Source: Intrasporangiaceae bacterium (GTDB taxonomy: Bacteria > Actinomycetota > Actinomycetes > Actinomycetales > Dermatophilaceae). From it: DNA of 61,960 nt. The notes under the pieces are model-generated. The model was not told the DNA's origin and ran no database searches. It was given only the letters and a program-made list of their open reading frames with translations. A program made the position numbers and the translations under genes. The DNA lies in contig DUPF01000006.1 of the NCBI GenBank assembly GCA_012838445.1, positions 1-61,960 on the forward strand, read 5' to 3'. This document shows, piece by piece, positions 42,782 to 52,177 of this stretch (position 1 is the first letter of the stretch; each line of letters opens with the position of its first letter).

Positions 42782-43762
42782 CTACTCCTGGCCCAGGTCT
42801 CGGTGTACGACGAAGGTCTGCACCTCACGGGATCGGAGCAGTTCGGCGATGCGTTCGGCGACCGCGACGGACCGGTGTTTGCCGCCGGTGCATCCCACGG
42901 CGACAGTCGCATAGCGGCGGTTCTCGCGCAGGTATCCGGCGAGGACCGTCTGCAGCAGCGAGATGACCTCGTCGACGAACTCGGCCGCCCCCTCCTGGGC
43001 GAGGACGAACTCGGCGACCGGGGCGTCGCGACCGTTGCTGGCGCGCAGTTCGGGGACCCAGTACGGGTTGGGCAGGAAGCGCAGGTCGAAGACGAAGTCG
43101 GCGTCGAGGGGGATGCCGTACTTGAAGCCGAACGACATCACGGCCAGCCGGGTGCCGGGCGCACGCTTGCGCGCGAAGACGGAACGGACCTTGGCAGCAA
43201 GTTGGTGGACGTTCAAGCCCGAGGTGTCGAACACGAGATCGGCCTTGGAGCGCAGGTCGGCGGTGAGTTCGCGTTCGGTGTGGATCCCGTCGAGGAGGCG
43301 CCCGCCGCCCTGGAGCGGATGCGGCCGGCGCACACTCTCGAACCGGCGGACGAGTTCTTCGTCGGTGGCGTCGAGGAAGACCAGACCGGGGTGCAACCCG
43401 CGAGCCGCCAGGGCATCGACCGAATCGTTGAGTCGGCTGAAGAACCCGTGGGTGCGCACGTCGACGATGGCGGCGGCCCGGATCGGACCGGCCGTGGGGA
43501 CTGTTCGCCCGGTCGGAGTGTTCTCCGGGCGGTCCGAGCGGCGCAGCACCTCGTCGAGGACGAGATCGGCGACCCCGTCGAGCAGTTGCGGTGGCAGGTT
43601 GTCGATGACATACCAACCTTCGTCCTCGAGGACGTTCGCGACCGAGGTCTTCCCGGCCCCGCTCATCCCGGTGATGATGATCAGTTCCGCCTCGTCGAAG
43701 GTCGTGTGCATAGCGGTGGCGCGGTCCTTCGGGGTCCCGTCGGATCCCTCTCGAACGGTCAC
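42782..43762 (-). CDS. rapZ: RapZ-type nucleotide-binding protein
   Basis: 326-residue P-loop protein. Walker [10 protein letters not shown] is at residues 32-40. The C-terminal domain carries [18 protein letters not shown] and [10 protein letters not shown], typical of RapZ/YvcJ. In E. coli RapZ delivers GlmZ RNA to RNase E; in actinobacteria the target is not established. The ATG overlaps the uvrC stop by 4 nt. Confidence 0.94.
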   Translation of the reverse strand: MTVREGSDGTPKDRATAMHTTFDEAELIIITGMSGAGKTSVANVLEDEGWYVIDNLPPQLLDGVADLVLDEVLRRSDRPENTPTGRTVPTAGPIRAAAIVDVRTHGFFSRLNDSVDALAARGLHPGLVFLDATDEELVRRFESVRRPHPLQGGGRLLDGIHTERELTADLRSKADLVFDTSGLNVHQLAAKVRSVFARKRAPGTRLAVMSFGFKYGIPLDADFVFDLRFLPNPYWVPELRASNGRDAPVAEFVLAQEGAAEFVDEVISLLQTVLAGYLRENRRYATVAVGCTGGKHRSVAVAERIAELLRSREVQTFVVHRDLGQE

Positions 43763-45777
43763 GGAGTAGTCCTCTCTGGTGATCCGGCATCGGCCGGATA
43801 GGTGGTGCCCCCATCTTCGCGGATCTCGCCGGTGAGCGCATCCACAGCGGGTGCCGGGGCCTCGGTTTGTCCGAGGGCGGCGACGATCGCGTCCGCGAGT
43901 GCCGGCCCGATGCCCTTGACGGCAGCGAGATCGGCAGCGCTCGCGGCCCGGATCCGTTTCAGGGAGCCGAAATGCGCGAGCAGGGCCTTCTGTCGGGCCG
44001 GACCGAGACCGGGGATGTCGTCGAGTGCGGAGCGGGTCATCGACGTGCTGCGTCGTTTGCGGTGGAAGGTGATCGCGAACCGGTGTGCCTCGTCCCGCAC
44101 CCGTTGGAGGAGGTAGAGCCCCTCACTGGACCGCGGCAGGATGACCGGGAACTCCTCCCCCGGCAGCCACACCTCCTCGAGCCGTTTGGCCAGGCCGACG
44201 ACGGCGACATCGTCGATCCCGAGCTCGTCGAGTGCCCGGACGGCGGCGTTGACCTGGGGTGCGCCTCCGTCGACGACGACGAGATTGGGTGGGTATGCGA
44301 ACCGTGCCGGGCGACCCTCGTCGTCCCGGGCGGTCCGGGTCGGGTCGACAGCGGCGTCCTGACTCTCCAGGTAGCGGCGGAACCTGCGGGTCAGCACCTC
44401 GTGCATCGCGGCGGTGTCGTCGGCGCGCACCTCGCCGGTGACCGGGTCGGGGGTGCCGCCGCGGATGAGGAAGTGGCGGTAGGCGTTCTTGCGGGGCAGT
44501 CCGTCCTCGAAGACGACCATCGAGCCGACGGCGTTGGTGCCCTGGACGTGGCTGATGTCGAAGCACTCGATCCGCAGTGGCGCCTCGTGCAGATCGAGAC
44601 CTTCCTGCAACTCGTGCAGGGCACGGGTGCGGGCGGTCAGATCCCCGGCGCGGGCCACCTTGTGCCGGGCGAGGGACTGCTCGGCGTTGCGGGTGACCGT
44701 CCCGAGCAGGGTCCGCTTGTCGCCGCGGCTCGGCACCCGCAGGTGCACCTGCTTCCCGCGGCGTTGCCGCAGCCACGCGGCGAGTTGATCGGCGTCGTCG
44801 GGCAGGACCGGGACGAGCACCTCGCGCGGGATCCCGTCCGGTTCCTCCGCGCCGTACATCTCGGTGATGAGGTGTCCGACGACCTCGGCGAGGGACTCGG
44901 CCTCCTTCTCCGCGACCCAGCCGCGCTGTCCGCGCACTCGCCCGTCGCGGACCATGAACACGTGGAACGCCGCCTCGAGTTCATCGTCGGCGATCCCGAT
45001 GACGTCGGTGTCGGTCCCGTCGGGCAGCACGACCGTGGAGCGTTCGAGTGCCTTGGACATGGCCGCGATGTCGTCCCGGAGCCGAGCCGCACGCTCGAAG
45101 TCGAGCTCCGCCGCCGCCGCGGTCATCTCCTTCTCGAGTCGGCCGACGTGTCGTCGGGCACCGCCGGCGAGGAAGTCACACAACCCCTCGGCGATCTCCC
45201 GGTGCTCCTCCGGGCTGACCCGGCCGATGCACGGGGCGGAGCACTTGTCGATGTAGCCGAGCAGGCACGGTCGACCGGATGCTGCCGCCCGACGGTAGAC
45301 CCCCGCCGAACACGTCCGCACCGGGAAGACCCGCAGCAGGAGGTCGAGAGTCTCCCGGATCGCCCAGGCGTGCGCATATGGCCCGAAGTACCTGGTGCCC
45401 TTGCGTTTGGCGCCGCGCATGACCTGGGCCCGGGGGATCTCCTCCGCCATGGTGATCGCGAGGTAGGGGTAGGACTTGTCGTCGCGGTACTTGACGTTGA
45501 AGCGTGGCTCGAACTCCTTGATCCACGAGTACTCGAGCTGGAGCGCCTCCACCTCGGTCGCGACGACGGTCCATTCGACGCTGGCGCCGGTGCGCACCAT
45601 CGCCTGGGTGCGTGGATGCAGGGCGGCGGTGTCCTGAAAGTAGGAGCTCAGCCGGGCTCGCAGCGAACTCGCCTTGCCGACGTAGATGACCCGGCCGTGC
45701 TCGTCCCGGAAGCGGTAGACACCCGGCTCACGCGGGATGCTCCCCGGGGCGGGGCGGTAGGTCGCTGGATCGGCCAT
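43759..45777 (-). CDS. uvrC: Excinuclease ABC subunit C
   Basis: 672-residue nuclease that makes both cuts in nucleotide excision repair. The GIY-YIG domain opens it ([20 protein letters not shown]). The UVR motif for UvrB contact is at about 205-235. Cysteines near 155-175 ([26 protein letters not shown]) match the cluster-type Cys of UvrC. The RNase H-like domain ([16 protein letters not shown]) and HhH repeats ([15 protein letters not shown]) close it. A TAGGCT -10 box lies 6 nt before the ATG. First gene of the uvrC-rapZ-yvcK-whiA operon. Confidence 0.96.
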   Translation of the reverse strand: MADPATYRPAPGSIPREPGVYRFRDEHGRVIYVGKASSLRARLSSYFQDTAALHPRTQAMVRTGASVEWTVVATEVEALQLEYSWIKEFEPRFNVKYRDDKSYPYLAITMAEEIPRAQVMRGAKRKGTRYFGPYAHAWAIRETLDLLLRVFPVRTCSAGVYRRAAASGRPCLLGYIDKCSAPCIGRVSPEEHREIAEGLCDFLAGGARRHVGRLEKEMTAAAAELDFERAARLRDDIAAMSKALERSTVVLPDGTDTDVIGIADDELEAAFHVFMVRDGRVRGQRGWVAEKEAESLAEVVGHLITEMYGAEEPDGIPREVLVPVLPDDADQLAAWLRQRRGKQVHLRVPSRGDKRTLLGTVTRNAEQSLARHKVARAGDLTARTRALHELQEGLDLHEAPLRIECFDISHVQGTNAVGSMVVFEDGLPRKNAYRHFLIRGGTPDPVTGEVRADDTAAMHEVLTRRFRRYLESQDAAVDPTRTARDDEGRPARFAYPPNLVVVDGGAPQVNAAVRALDELGIDDVAVVGLAKRLEEVWLPGEEFPVILPRSSEGLYLLQRVRDEAHRFAITFHRKRRSTSMTRSALDDIPGLGPARQKALLAHFGSLKRIRAASAADLAAVKGIGPALADAIVAALGQTEAPAPAVDALTGEIREDGGTTYPADAGSPERTTP

Positions 45778-45783
45778 GGGGCC

Positions 45784-45789
45784 AGCCTA
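45784..45789 (-). promoter_or_regulatory. uvrC operon -10 box
   Basis: TAGGCT on the minus strand ends 6 nt before the uvrC ATG, predicting a leaderless first cistron. I see no LexA-type operator around it. Confidence 0.5.
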
Positions 45790-45859
45790 CGAAGAGGGAC
45801 TGACAACTCGGCAAAGCACCGATCACCGACGCGGCGTCGGGTTGCGGGCGGCCGACGGA

Positions 45860-46294
45860 TCAGCCGAGGGAGACGTCCTCCCCGTCGACGGTGATGGTGC
45901 GGGTCGCCAACCCCTTGCGGGCCGGGCCGGAGACGACGTCGCCGGTGGCGATGTCGAAGCGGCTGTTGTGGCAGGTGCAGATGATGACGCCGTCGTCGAT
46001 CTGCGTGACCGGGCAGCCCTGGTGCGGACAGATGCTCGAGAACGCCTTGAACTCGCCCTCGCTCGGCTGGGTGACGACGACCTCGGCGGACTCGACGATG
46101 ACGCCGCCACCGACGGGGACGTCCGCGGTCGAGGCGATCGGCCCGGTCGGGGTGTGCTGGACGCGCCGGTTGTAGCTCGCGGCGTCCGAGGCACGCTGGG
46201 CGTTGCTGCAGCCGGTCAGCGCAGCACCGGTCGCGACCACACCCGCAGCGGAGAGGATGGCGCGGCGGTCACAGCAGAAGGACTGGTCAGCCAT
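45860..46294 (-). CDS. Tat-exported Rieske [2Fe-2S] lipoprotein
   Basis: 144-residue protein. The N-terminus has Arg10-Arg11, a hydrophobic run and lipobox ALTGC (Cys29), giving a Tat-type lipoprotein. The Rieske domain has cluster ligands Cys89/His91 (CPHQGC) and Cys106/His109 (CTCHNS). Cys94 and Cys108 are placed to form the disulfide of high-potential Rieske proteins. Redox partner unknown; it is not next to a cytochrome bc complex. TAGAGT lies 6 nt before the ATG. Confidence 0.92.
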   Translation of the reverse strand: MADQSFCCDRRAILSAAGVVATGAALTGCSNAQRASDAASYNRRVQHTPTGPIASTADVPVGGGVIVESAEVVVTQPSEGEFKAFSSICPHQGCPVTQIDDGVIICTCHNSRFDIATGDVVSGPARKGLATRTITVDGEDVSLG

Positions 46295-46300
46295 GATTCA

Positions 46301-46306
46301 ACTCTA
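46301..46306 (-). promoter_or_regulatory. -10 box of the Rieske lipoprotein gene
   Basis: TAGAGT on the minus strand ends 6 nt before the ATG at 46294. It lies just past the uvrA stop (46328), so the gene need not rely on uvrA read-through. Confidence 0.45.
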
Positions 46307-46327
46307 CCCAGGCCCGTGCACTCGGCC

Positions 46328-49267
46328 TCACGCGGACTTCGCCGCACGACCGGTCGTGGTGCGGGCCCGCTTGGCCAACACCGGCGCGAGGAACGCCCCG
46401 GTGTGCGAGCCGATGACCTGGGCGACGTCCTCGGGGGTGCCCTGCGCGACGAGTTGTCCGCCCCGGTTGCCCCCCTCGGGTCCCAGGTCGAGGATCCAGT
46501 CGGCGCTCTTGATGACGTCGAGGTTGTGTTCGATGACGATGACCGTGTTGCCCTTCTCGACCAATCCCTGCAGGACGACGAGGAGTTTGCGGATGTCCTC
46601 GAAGTGCAGCCCGGTCGTCGGCTCGTCGAGGACGTAGATCGTGCGCCCGGTGGACCGCTTCTGCAACTCGGAGGCGAGTTTGACCCGCTGCGCCTCGCCA
46701 CCGCTGAGCGTCGGCGCGGGCTGCCCGAGCCGGACGTAGCCGAGGCCGACGTCGTTGAGGGTCTTCATGTGCCGGGCGATCGCCGGCACGGCCGCGAAGA
46801 AGTCGGCCGCCTCCTCGATCGGCATGTCGAGGACGTCCGCGATCGACTTGCCCTTGAAGTGGACCTCGAGGGTCTCCCGGTTGTAGCGGGCGCCGTGGCA
46901 CACCTCGCACGGCACATAGACGTCCGGGAGGAAGTTCATCTCGATCTTGATCGTGCCGTCACCGGAGCAGTGGTCGCAGCGGCCGCCCTTGACGTTGAAC
47001 GAGAACCGTCCCGGCTGATAGCCGCGCATCTTCGCCTCGGTGGTCTGCGCGAACAGTTTGCGGATGTGGTCGAAGACGCCGGTGTAGGTGGCCGGGTTGG
47101 ACCGCGGGGTGCGACCGATGGGGCTCTGGTCGACGTGGACGACCTTGTCGAGGTGCTCCAGGCCGGCGACCCGCCGGTGCCGTCCCGGCACCTGCCGCGC
47201 CCCGTTGAGTTTGTTCGCGAGGACGTTGTAGAGGATGTCGTTGACGAGGGTGGACTTGCCCGACCCGGACACCCCGGTCACGGCGACGAGACACCCGAGC
47301 GGGAAGCTGACGTCGATCCCCTGCAGGTTGTGCTCCTGGGCGCCGACGACGGTCACCTGCCGGTCGGTATCGACCGGTCGGCGCACCGACGGGGTGGGGA
47401 TCTCGCGGCGGCCGGAGAGGTACATCCCGGTCAGCGACGTGTCGTGGGTGAGGAGGCCGGCAACATCCCCGCTGTGCACGACCGCTCCCCCGTGCTCACC
47501 GGCCCCCGGGCCGATGTCGACGACCCAGTCGGCGGTGGCGATCGTGTCCTCGTCGTGTTCGACGACGATGAGGGTGTTGCCGAGGTCCCGCAGCCGGGTC
47601 AGCGTCTCGATGAGACGGTGGTTGTCGCGCTGGTGCAGCCCGATGCTCGGCTCGTCGAGGACGTAGAGCACCCCGACCAGACCGGAACCGATCTGGGTCG
47701 CGAGCCGGATCCGTTGGGCCTCGCCACCGCTGAGCGTCCCGGCCGGCCGCGACAGGGACAGGTAGTCGAGGCCGACGTCGAGGAGGAACCCGAGCCGGCT
47801 GTCGATCTCCTTGATGACCCGCTCGGCGATCTGCCGCTCCCGTGGGGTGTAGTCGACCGTCTTGAGGAAGTCGGCGCACTGGTCGATGGCCAGGTTGGAG
47901 ACCTCGGCGATGGACTTGCCGCCGATGAGCACCGACAGGCTCTCCGGCTTGAGTCGGGCGCCGCGGCAGGTCGGGCACGGGATCTCCCGCATGTAGCCCT
48001 CGTAGCGCTCCCGGCTCCAGTCCGAGTCGGTCTCGGCGTGCCGACGTTTGACGAATGGGATGGCGCCCTCGAACCCGGTCGAGTAGGACCGTTCCCGCCC
48101 GAACCGGTTGCGGTAGCGCACATGCACCTTGTGGTTGCGGCCGTACAGCACTGCCTCCCGGGCCCGCTTCGGCAGCGACCGCCACGGCGCATCGACGGAG
48201 AACTTCATCTCGTCCGCGAGCGCTCGCAGCACCCGGTCGAAGTACTCGCTCACCCCGCTGCCGGAGGCCCACGGTGCCACCGCACCCTCCGCGAGGGAGA
48301 GCTCGTCGTCGGGGACGATGAGGTCCGCGTCGACCTCGAGCTCGGTGCCCAGACCGGTGCACGCCGGGCAGGCCCCGAAGGGACTGTTGAACGAGAACGA
48401 CCGCGGCTCCACCTCGTCCATCGTCAGGACGTGATCGTTCGGGCAGGCCATCCGCTCCGAGAAGCGCCGCTGACGCAGCTGCCCGGCCGCCTCCTGCTCC
48501 GCGGTGACATCGACGAAGTCGACGACGAGGACCCCGCCGGCAAGGCGCAGTGCCGTCTCGACGGAGTCGGTCAGGCGCCGCTTGGCGGAACTGTCGTCAC
48601 CCTTGGCGACGAGCCGGTCGACGACGACGTCGATGGTGTGCTTGATCTGCTTCTCCAGCACGGGCGGGTCGGCGAGGCTGACCACCTCACCGTCGACGAC
48701 GGCCCGGGCGAAGCCCTGGCTCTGCAACTCGGTGAACAGGTCGACGTACTCACCCTTGCGGGCCCGCACCACCGGCGCGAGGATCTGGAACCGGGTCTTC
48801 TCCGGCAGTTCGAGGAGGCGGTCGACGATCTGCTGCGGGCTCTGCCGGGTGATCGGCTCCCCACAGGTGGGACAGTGCGGGCGGCCGGCCCGCGCATACA
48901 GCAGTCGGAGGTAGTCGTAGACCTCGGTGATCGTCCCGACCGTCGAGCGGGGGTTGCGGTTCGTCGACTTCTGGTCGATCGAGACCGCCGGGGAGAGCCC
49001 CTCGATGAAGTCGACGTCCGGCTTGTCCATCTGGCCGAGGAACTGGCGGGCATAGGCGGACAGCGACTCGACGTAACGGCGCTGCCCCTCGGCGAAGATC
49101 GTGTCGAACGCGAGGGACGACTTGCCCGAGCCGGACAGTCCGGTGAAGACGATGAGGCTGTCCCGGGGCAGTTCGACGGAGAGGTTCTTCAGGTTGTGTT
49201 CGCGGGCACCACGGACCACGAGGGTGTCGTGGGTGGGCCGACGGGGTCGGGTGGACGAAACAGACAC
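46328..49267 (-). CDS. uvrA: Excinuclease ABC subunit A
   Basis: 979-residue damage-recognition ATPase. Two ABC domains: Walker [10 protein letters not shown] near the N-terminus and GVSGSGKST near residue 660. Signatures are LSGGEAQR twice. Zinc-binding [16 protein letters not shown] and CDHCSGDG / CEVCHGARY sites are present. The GTG at 49267 is my choice because TACGAT ends 7 nt upstream; ATG at 49276 or TTG at 49297 are in frame but overlap or precede that box. Divergent from the MBL gene. Confidence 0.96.
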   Translation of the reverse strand: MSVSSTRPRRPTHDTLVVRGAREHNLKNLSVELPRDSLIVFTGLSGSGKSSLAFDTIFAEGQRRYVESLSAYARQFLGQMDKPDVDFIEGLSPAVSIDQKSTNRNPRSTVGTITEVYDYLRLLYARAGRPHCPTCGEPITRQSPQQIVDRLLELPEKTRFQILAPVVRARKGEYVDLFTELQSQGFARAVVDGEVVSLADPPVLEKQIKHTIDVVVDRLVAKGDDSSAKRRLTDSVETALRLAGGVLVVDFVDVTAEQEAAGQLRQRRFSERMACPNDHVLTMDEVEPRSFSFNSPFGACPACTGLGTELEVDADLIVPDDELSLAEGAVAPWASGSGVSEYFDRVLRALADEMKFSVDAPWRSLPKRAREAVLYGRNHKVHVRYRNRFGRERSYSTGFEGAIPFVKRRHAETDSDWSRERYEGYMREIPCPTCRGARLKPESLSVLIGGKSIAEVSNLAIDQCADFLKTVDYTPRERQIAERVIKEIDSRLGFLLDVGLDYLSLSRPAGTLSGGEAQRIRLATQIGSGLVGVLYVLDEPSIGLHQRDNHRLIETLTRLRDLGNTLIVVEHDEDTIATADWVVDIGPGAGEHGGAVVHSGDVAGLLTHDTSLTGMYLSGRREIPTPSVRRPVDTDRQVTVVGAQEHNLQGIDVSFPLGCLVAVTGVSGSGKSTLVNDILYNVLANKLNGARQVPGRHRRVAGLEHLDKVVHVDQSPIGRTPRSNPATYTGVFDHIRKLFAQTTEAKMRGYQPGRFSFNVKGGRCDHCSGDGTIKIEMNFLPDVYVPCEVCHGARYNRETLEVHFKGKSIADVLDMPIEEAADFFAAVPAIARHMKTLNDVGLGYVRLGQPAPTLSGGEAQRVKLASELQKRSTGRTIYVLDEPTTGLHFEDIRKLLVVLQGLVEKGNTVIVIEHNLDVIKSADWILDLGPEGGNRGGQLVAQGTPEDVAQVIGSHTGAFLAPVLAKRARTTTGRAAKSA

Positions 49268-49274
49268 GCTTGCC

Positions 49275-49349
49275 ATCGTAGGCGGGTGCTCCGACAACCC
49301 TTGACCACTTCCCGTGGGACGGACCCCGGACCGGCCGCTGGGGTAGCGT
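49275..49349. promoter_or_regulatory. -10 boxes for uvrA (minus) and MBL hydrolase (plus)
   Basis: TACGAT on the minus strand (49280-49275) is 7 nt from the uvrA GTG. TAGCGT on the plus strand (49344-49349) is 7 nt from the ATG at 49357. No SOS-box palindrome is visible in the 60 nt between them. Confidence 0.45.
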
Positions 49350-49356
49350 CACCGAC

Positions 49357-50019
49357 ATGACCTACACCGGTGAAGTGACCCCAGGCGGCCCGAGCGACGT
49401 GCGCGAACTCGCCGGGCTGACGCTGCGGAAGATGTCCGTCTCGCAGATGCACAACAACGTCTACCTGCTCACCTGCACCGCGACCGGGGAGCAACTCCTG
49501 GTCGACGCGGCCGACGATCCCGAACGGATCGCCCGGTTCATCGACGAGGGCACCGGTCGGCTCGGCCATCTGGTGACGACCCACCAGCACTGGGACCACA
49601 CCCGGGCCCTGGAGTCCGTCGCCGCCGCAACCGGCGCGCGCACCTATGCCGGTGCCGACGACGCCGACGGCCTGCCGGTGGCCCCGGATGTCCGGCTCGA
49701 GCACGGCGACACGATCAGCTTCGGCGAGGTCGTCCTCGAGGTCATCCACTTGCGCGGTCACACCCCGGGGTCGGTCGCCCTCGCCTACACCGAGCCGGAC
49801 GGGCCGACCCACATCATCACCGGGGACAGCCTCTTCCCTGGTGGCGTCGGCAACACGAAGAACGAGGGACAGTCGTTCGAGTCGCTGTATGCGGACGTCA
49901 CCTCCCGAATCTTCGACCGGTACGACGACGACACGTGGATCTATCCCGGGCACGGCGGCGACACCACGCTCGGGGTCGAGCGCCCGCACCTGGCCGAGTG
50001 GCGCGAGCGGGGCTGGTGA
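49357..50019 (+). CDS. MBL-fold metal-dependent hydrolase, glyoxalase II-like
   Basis: 220-residue metallo-beta-lactamase-fold hydrolase. The metal motif H-x-H-x-D-H is in TTHQHWDHTRAL (about residues 75-80). Further ligands are in HLRGHTPGSVAL, GDSLFPGG and YPGHGGDTT. This pattern fits glyoxalase II/thioesterase-like members. Substrate unknown. It is translationally coupled (GTGA) to the transporter gene that follows. Confidence 0.9.
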   Translation: MTYTGEVTPGGPSDVRELAGLTLRKMSVSQMHNNVYLLTCTATGEQLLVDAADDPERIARFIDEGTGRLGHLVTTHQHWDHTRALESVAAATGARTYAGADDADGLPVAPDVRLEHGDTISFGEVVLEVIHLRGHTPGSVALAYTEPDGPTHIITGDSLFPGGVGNTKNEGQSFESLYADVTSRIFDRYDDDTWIYPGHGGDTTLGVERPHLAEWRERGW

Positions 50020-50888
50020 CCCGCCCGGCTCCGGCCACCCAGGCCCGTCAGGTCCCCGCGCCGATCCTCGTCCTTGGCGCGATCGTCTCGGTCCAGTTCG
50101 GCGGCGCTTTGGCCGCCACCCTGGTGCCGCAGATCGGCGCCGGTGGCTCGGTCGTGCTGCGGCTGTTGTTCGGGACCGTGATCCTGCTCGCCATGGTCCG
50201 CCCACGCTGGCGCGGGCATACTCCCGCGGCATGGGCGACCGTCATCGCGTTCGGGCTCGCATTGGGTCTGATGAACTTCGCCTTCTACGCCTCTCTCGCG
50301 CATCTGCCGATCGGGGTGGCGGTGACCGTCGAGTTCATCGGTCCGTTGACGTTGGCGGCGGTGTTCTCCCGGCGGGTGACCGATCTGCTCTCGGTCGTCC
50401 TCGCCGGTGCCGGGATCGTCCTGATCAGTGAGGCGCTGACCGTGCCGTTCGCCGACCTGCCGTGGCGTGGGCTGCTCCTGGCCGCCACCGCGGGCGCCTG
50501 CTGGGCGGCCTACATCCTCCTGTCCGGACGCACCGGGGCACGGTTCGACCGGCTCGAGGGACTGGCGATCGCGATGGTCGTGGCAACCGTCGTCACCCTG
50601 CCGTTCGGGATCACGACGGTGGGATCGTGGACTCCGGAGGTGCTCGCCAAGGGGCTGGGGATCGCCGTGTTGTCCTCGGTGCTGCCCTACTCACTGGAAC
50701 TGCTCGCGCTGCGGCGGATGACTGCCCAGGTGTTCGGGATCCTGCTCAGCCTCGAGCCGGCCGCTGCCGCGGTTGCCGGGCTGGTCATCCTGGCTCAGCG
50801 ACTCTCCCTGACCCAGTTGATCGGCATGGCCCTCGTCGTCGTCGCCTCCGCGATCGTCCTCGGCTTCAGTGCCCGCAAGGAGCCCTGA
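50016..50888 (+). CDS. EamA/DMT-superfamily transporter
   Basis: 290-residue membrane protein with ten predicted hydrophobic segments in two EamA repeats (first VLGAIVSVQFGGALAATLV, then GLLLAATAGACWAAYILLS). The RhtA-like features LPIGVAVTVEFIGPL and LSSVLPYSLELLALRRM suggest an amino-acid or metabolite exporter, as in RhtA. The GTG start overlaps the MBL stop. Confidence 0.9.
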   Translation: MTRPAPATQARQVPAPILVLGAIVSVQFGGALAATLVPQIGAGGSVVLRLLFGTVILLAMVRPRWRGHTPAAWATVIAFGLALGLMNFAFYASLAHLPIGVAVTVEFIGPLTLAAVFSRRVTDLLSVVLAGAGIVLISEALTVPFADLPWRGLLLAATAGACWAAYILLSGRTGARFDRLEGLAIAMVVATVVTLPFGITTVGSWTPEVLAKGLGIAVLSSVLPYSLELLALRRMTAQVFGILLSLEPAAAAVAGLVILAQRLSLTQLIGMALVVVASAIVLGFSARKEP

Positions 50889-50907
50889 TTCCGTCGGTCG
50901 TGGGGCC

Positions 50908-50931
50908 GTGGGGCCGCGCTCACGGCCCCAC
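50908..50931. terminator. Bidirectional hairpin between EamA gene and terC
   Basis: GTGGGGCCG (50908-50916) / CGGCCCCAC (50923-50931), 6-nt loop, 19 nt after the EamA stop and 26 nt after the terC stop on the other strand. Confidence 0.7.
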
Positions 50932-50957
50932 TGCTCTCGTCCAAGTGGAGCGTCGGG

Positions 50958-51992
50958 TCAGTCGTGGCCGACCCGGCCACGGTCGCTGCGCCAGGAGTCC
51001 CGCTTGGTGCGCCACAGGCTGGCGGCGGTCGTCACGCCGAGGATGACGACGATCGCGCCGAGGCTGACCGAGATCGGGACCTCCGGCACGTTGAACGGCT
51101 GCCCGTCGTTGAGGAACGGCAGCTCGTTCTCGTGCAGGGCGTGCAGGATGAGTTTGACGCCGATGAAGGCGAGCAGCACGGCCAGGCCGATGTTGAGGTA
51201 GACGAGGCGCTGCAGCAGTCCACCGAGGAGGAAGTAGAGCTGGCGTAGCCCCATGAGGGCGAACAGGTTCGCGACGAGGACGATGTACGGTTCCTTGGTC
51301 AGGCCGTAGATCGCCGGGATCGAGTCGAGCGCGAAGAGCAGGTCGGTGGTGCCGAGGGCGAGGATGACGAAGAACATCGGCGTCGCCAACCGCTTGCCGT
51401 GCTCCCGGAAGAACAGCTTCGTGCCGTGCCAGACGTCCGTCGCCGGGAGGCGACGCTGGATGATGTCCATGAGCTTGTTCTGCTCGAAGTCCTCGTCCTC
51501 GTTGCTGCCCTCACGGGCCACCTTGAGCGCGGTGTAGATGAGGAACGCACCGAAGAGGTAGAAGACCCAGCTGAAGTTGTTGATCGCGGCGGCACCGAGC
51601 CAGATGAAGATGCCGCGCAGCACGATGGCGATGATGATCCCGATCATCAGGGCGAACTGCTGGAAGCGTTCGGGGACCCCGAACTTGGCCATGATGAGCA
51701 GGAAGATGAAGAGGTTGTCGACCGAGAGGGAGTACTCGGTCAACCAGCCGGCGTAGTACTCACCGGCGAGGGTGCTCCCGGCGTAGTACCACATGCCGAC
51801 ACCGAAGAGGATCGCCGCGCCGACATACACCGACAGGGCGATCGTCAACTCCTTGGTCGTCGGCCGGTGCGGGTTGCGGGCGATCCAGATGACGTCGAAC
51901 GTGAAGACGACGATCGCGATCCCGATCGTCGCGTACCAGACCCACGGGTGGAGATCCAACGAGGGGGTGGCTGCGGGGAGGAGAGTAGTCAT
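50958..51992 (-). CDS. TerC family membrane protein (putative Mn2+ exporter)
   Basis: 344-residue integral membrane protein with about nine TM segments. Family acidic motifs are EYSLSVDNLFIFLLIM and LALGTTDLLFALDSIPA. TerC proteins related to Alx/YkoY export manganese. A yybP-ykoY riboswitch lies directly upstream, which fits that role. A loop with charged residues (AREGSNEDEDFEQNKLMDIIQRR) lies mid-protein. ATG at 51992 is preceded by GAAGG; an upstream in-frame start would lie inside the leader. Confidence 0.93.
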   Translation of the reverse strand: MTTLLPAATPSLDLHPWVWYATIGIAIVVFTFDVIWIARNPHRPTTKELTIALSVYVGAAILFGVGMWYYAGSTLAGEYYAGWLTEYSLSVDNLFIFLLIMAKFGVPERFQQFALMIGIIIAIVLRGIFIWLGAAAINNFSWVFYLFGAFLIYTALKVAREGSNEDEDFEQNKLMDIIQRRLPATDVWHGTKLFFREHGKRLATPMFFVILALGTTDLLFALDSIPAIYGLTKEPYIVLVANLFALMGLRQLYFLLGGLLQRLVYLNIGLAVLLAFIGVKLILHALHENELPFLNDGQPFNVPEVPISVSLGAIVVILGVTTAASLWRTKRDSWRSDRGRVGHD

Positions 51993-52022
51993 GAACACCT
52001 TCGTGAGGGGACGGACCAACTC

Positions 52023-52122
52023 CGAAAGGTCTCCCCCGCCTGCTCACGCAGGCCGACTGCCCGGGACCCGCATGGGCAGGTCCGTGATGACGAGCAAGCC
52101 GAGGGCTGGGGTACTCCCCTCG
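52023..52122 (-). promoter_or_regulatory. yybP-ykoY (Mn2+) riboswitch
   Basis: On the minus strand the RNA begins CGAGGGGAGTA and ends GGGGGAGACCTTTCG. The ends pair as P1 (CGAGGGG, 52122-52116, with CCTTTCG, 52029-52023, two G-U pairs). In between are CAGCCCTCGGC, a stem around CCTGCCCATGCGGGTCCCGGGCAG and AGTCGGCCTGCGTGAGCAGG, in the order of the yybP-ykoY motif. It ends about 30 nt before the terC ATG. The family senses Mn2+ and turns on terC/alx-type genes. Confidence 0.85.
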
Positions 52123-52177
52123 CGGCGGCGATCATCCTCTCACACTCCGTTCACTCAGGCTCGGATTGTCTCAGGGT

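Noticed and set aside
49268-49356. SOS (LexA) box between uvrA and the MBL gene, or near uvrB and uvrC
   Set aside because: I find no GAAC-N4-GTTC type palindrome in these promoter regions.
45776-49360. Very long plus-strand frame opposite uvrA (1194 codons)
   Set aside because: It is the antisense of uvrA, with Asp/Gly/Val/Arg-rich sequence typical of GC-rich shadow frames and no domain.
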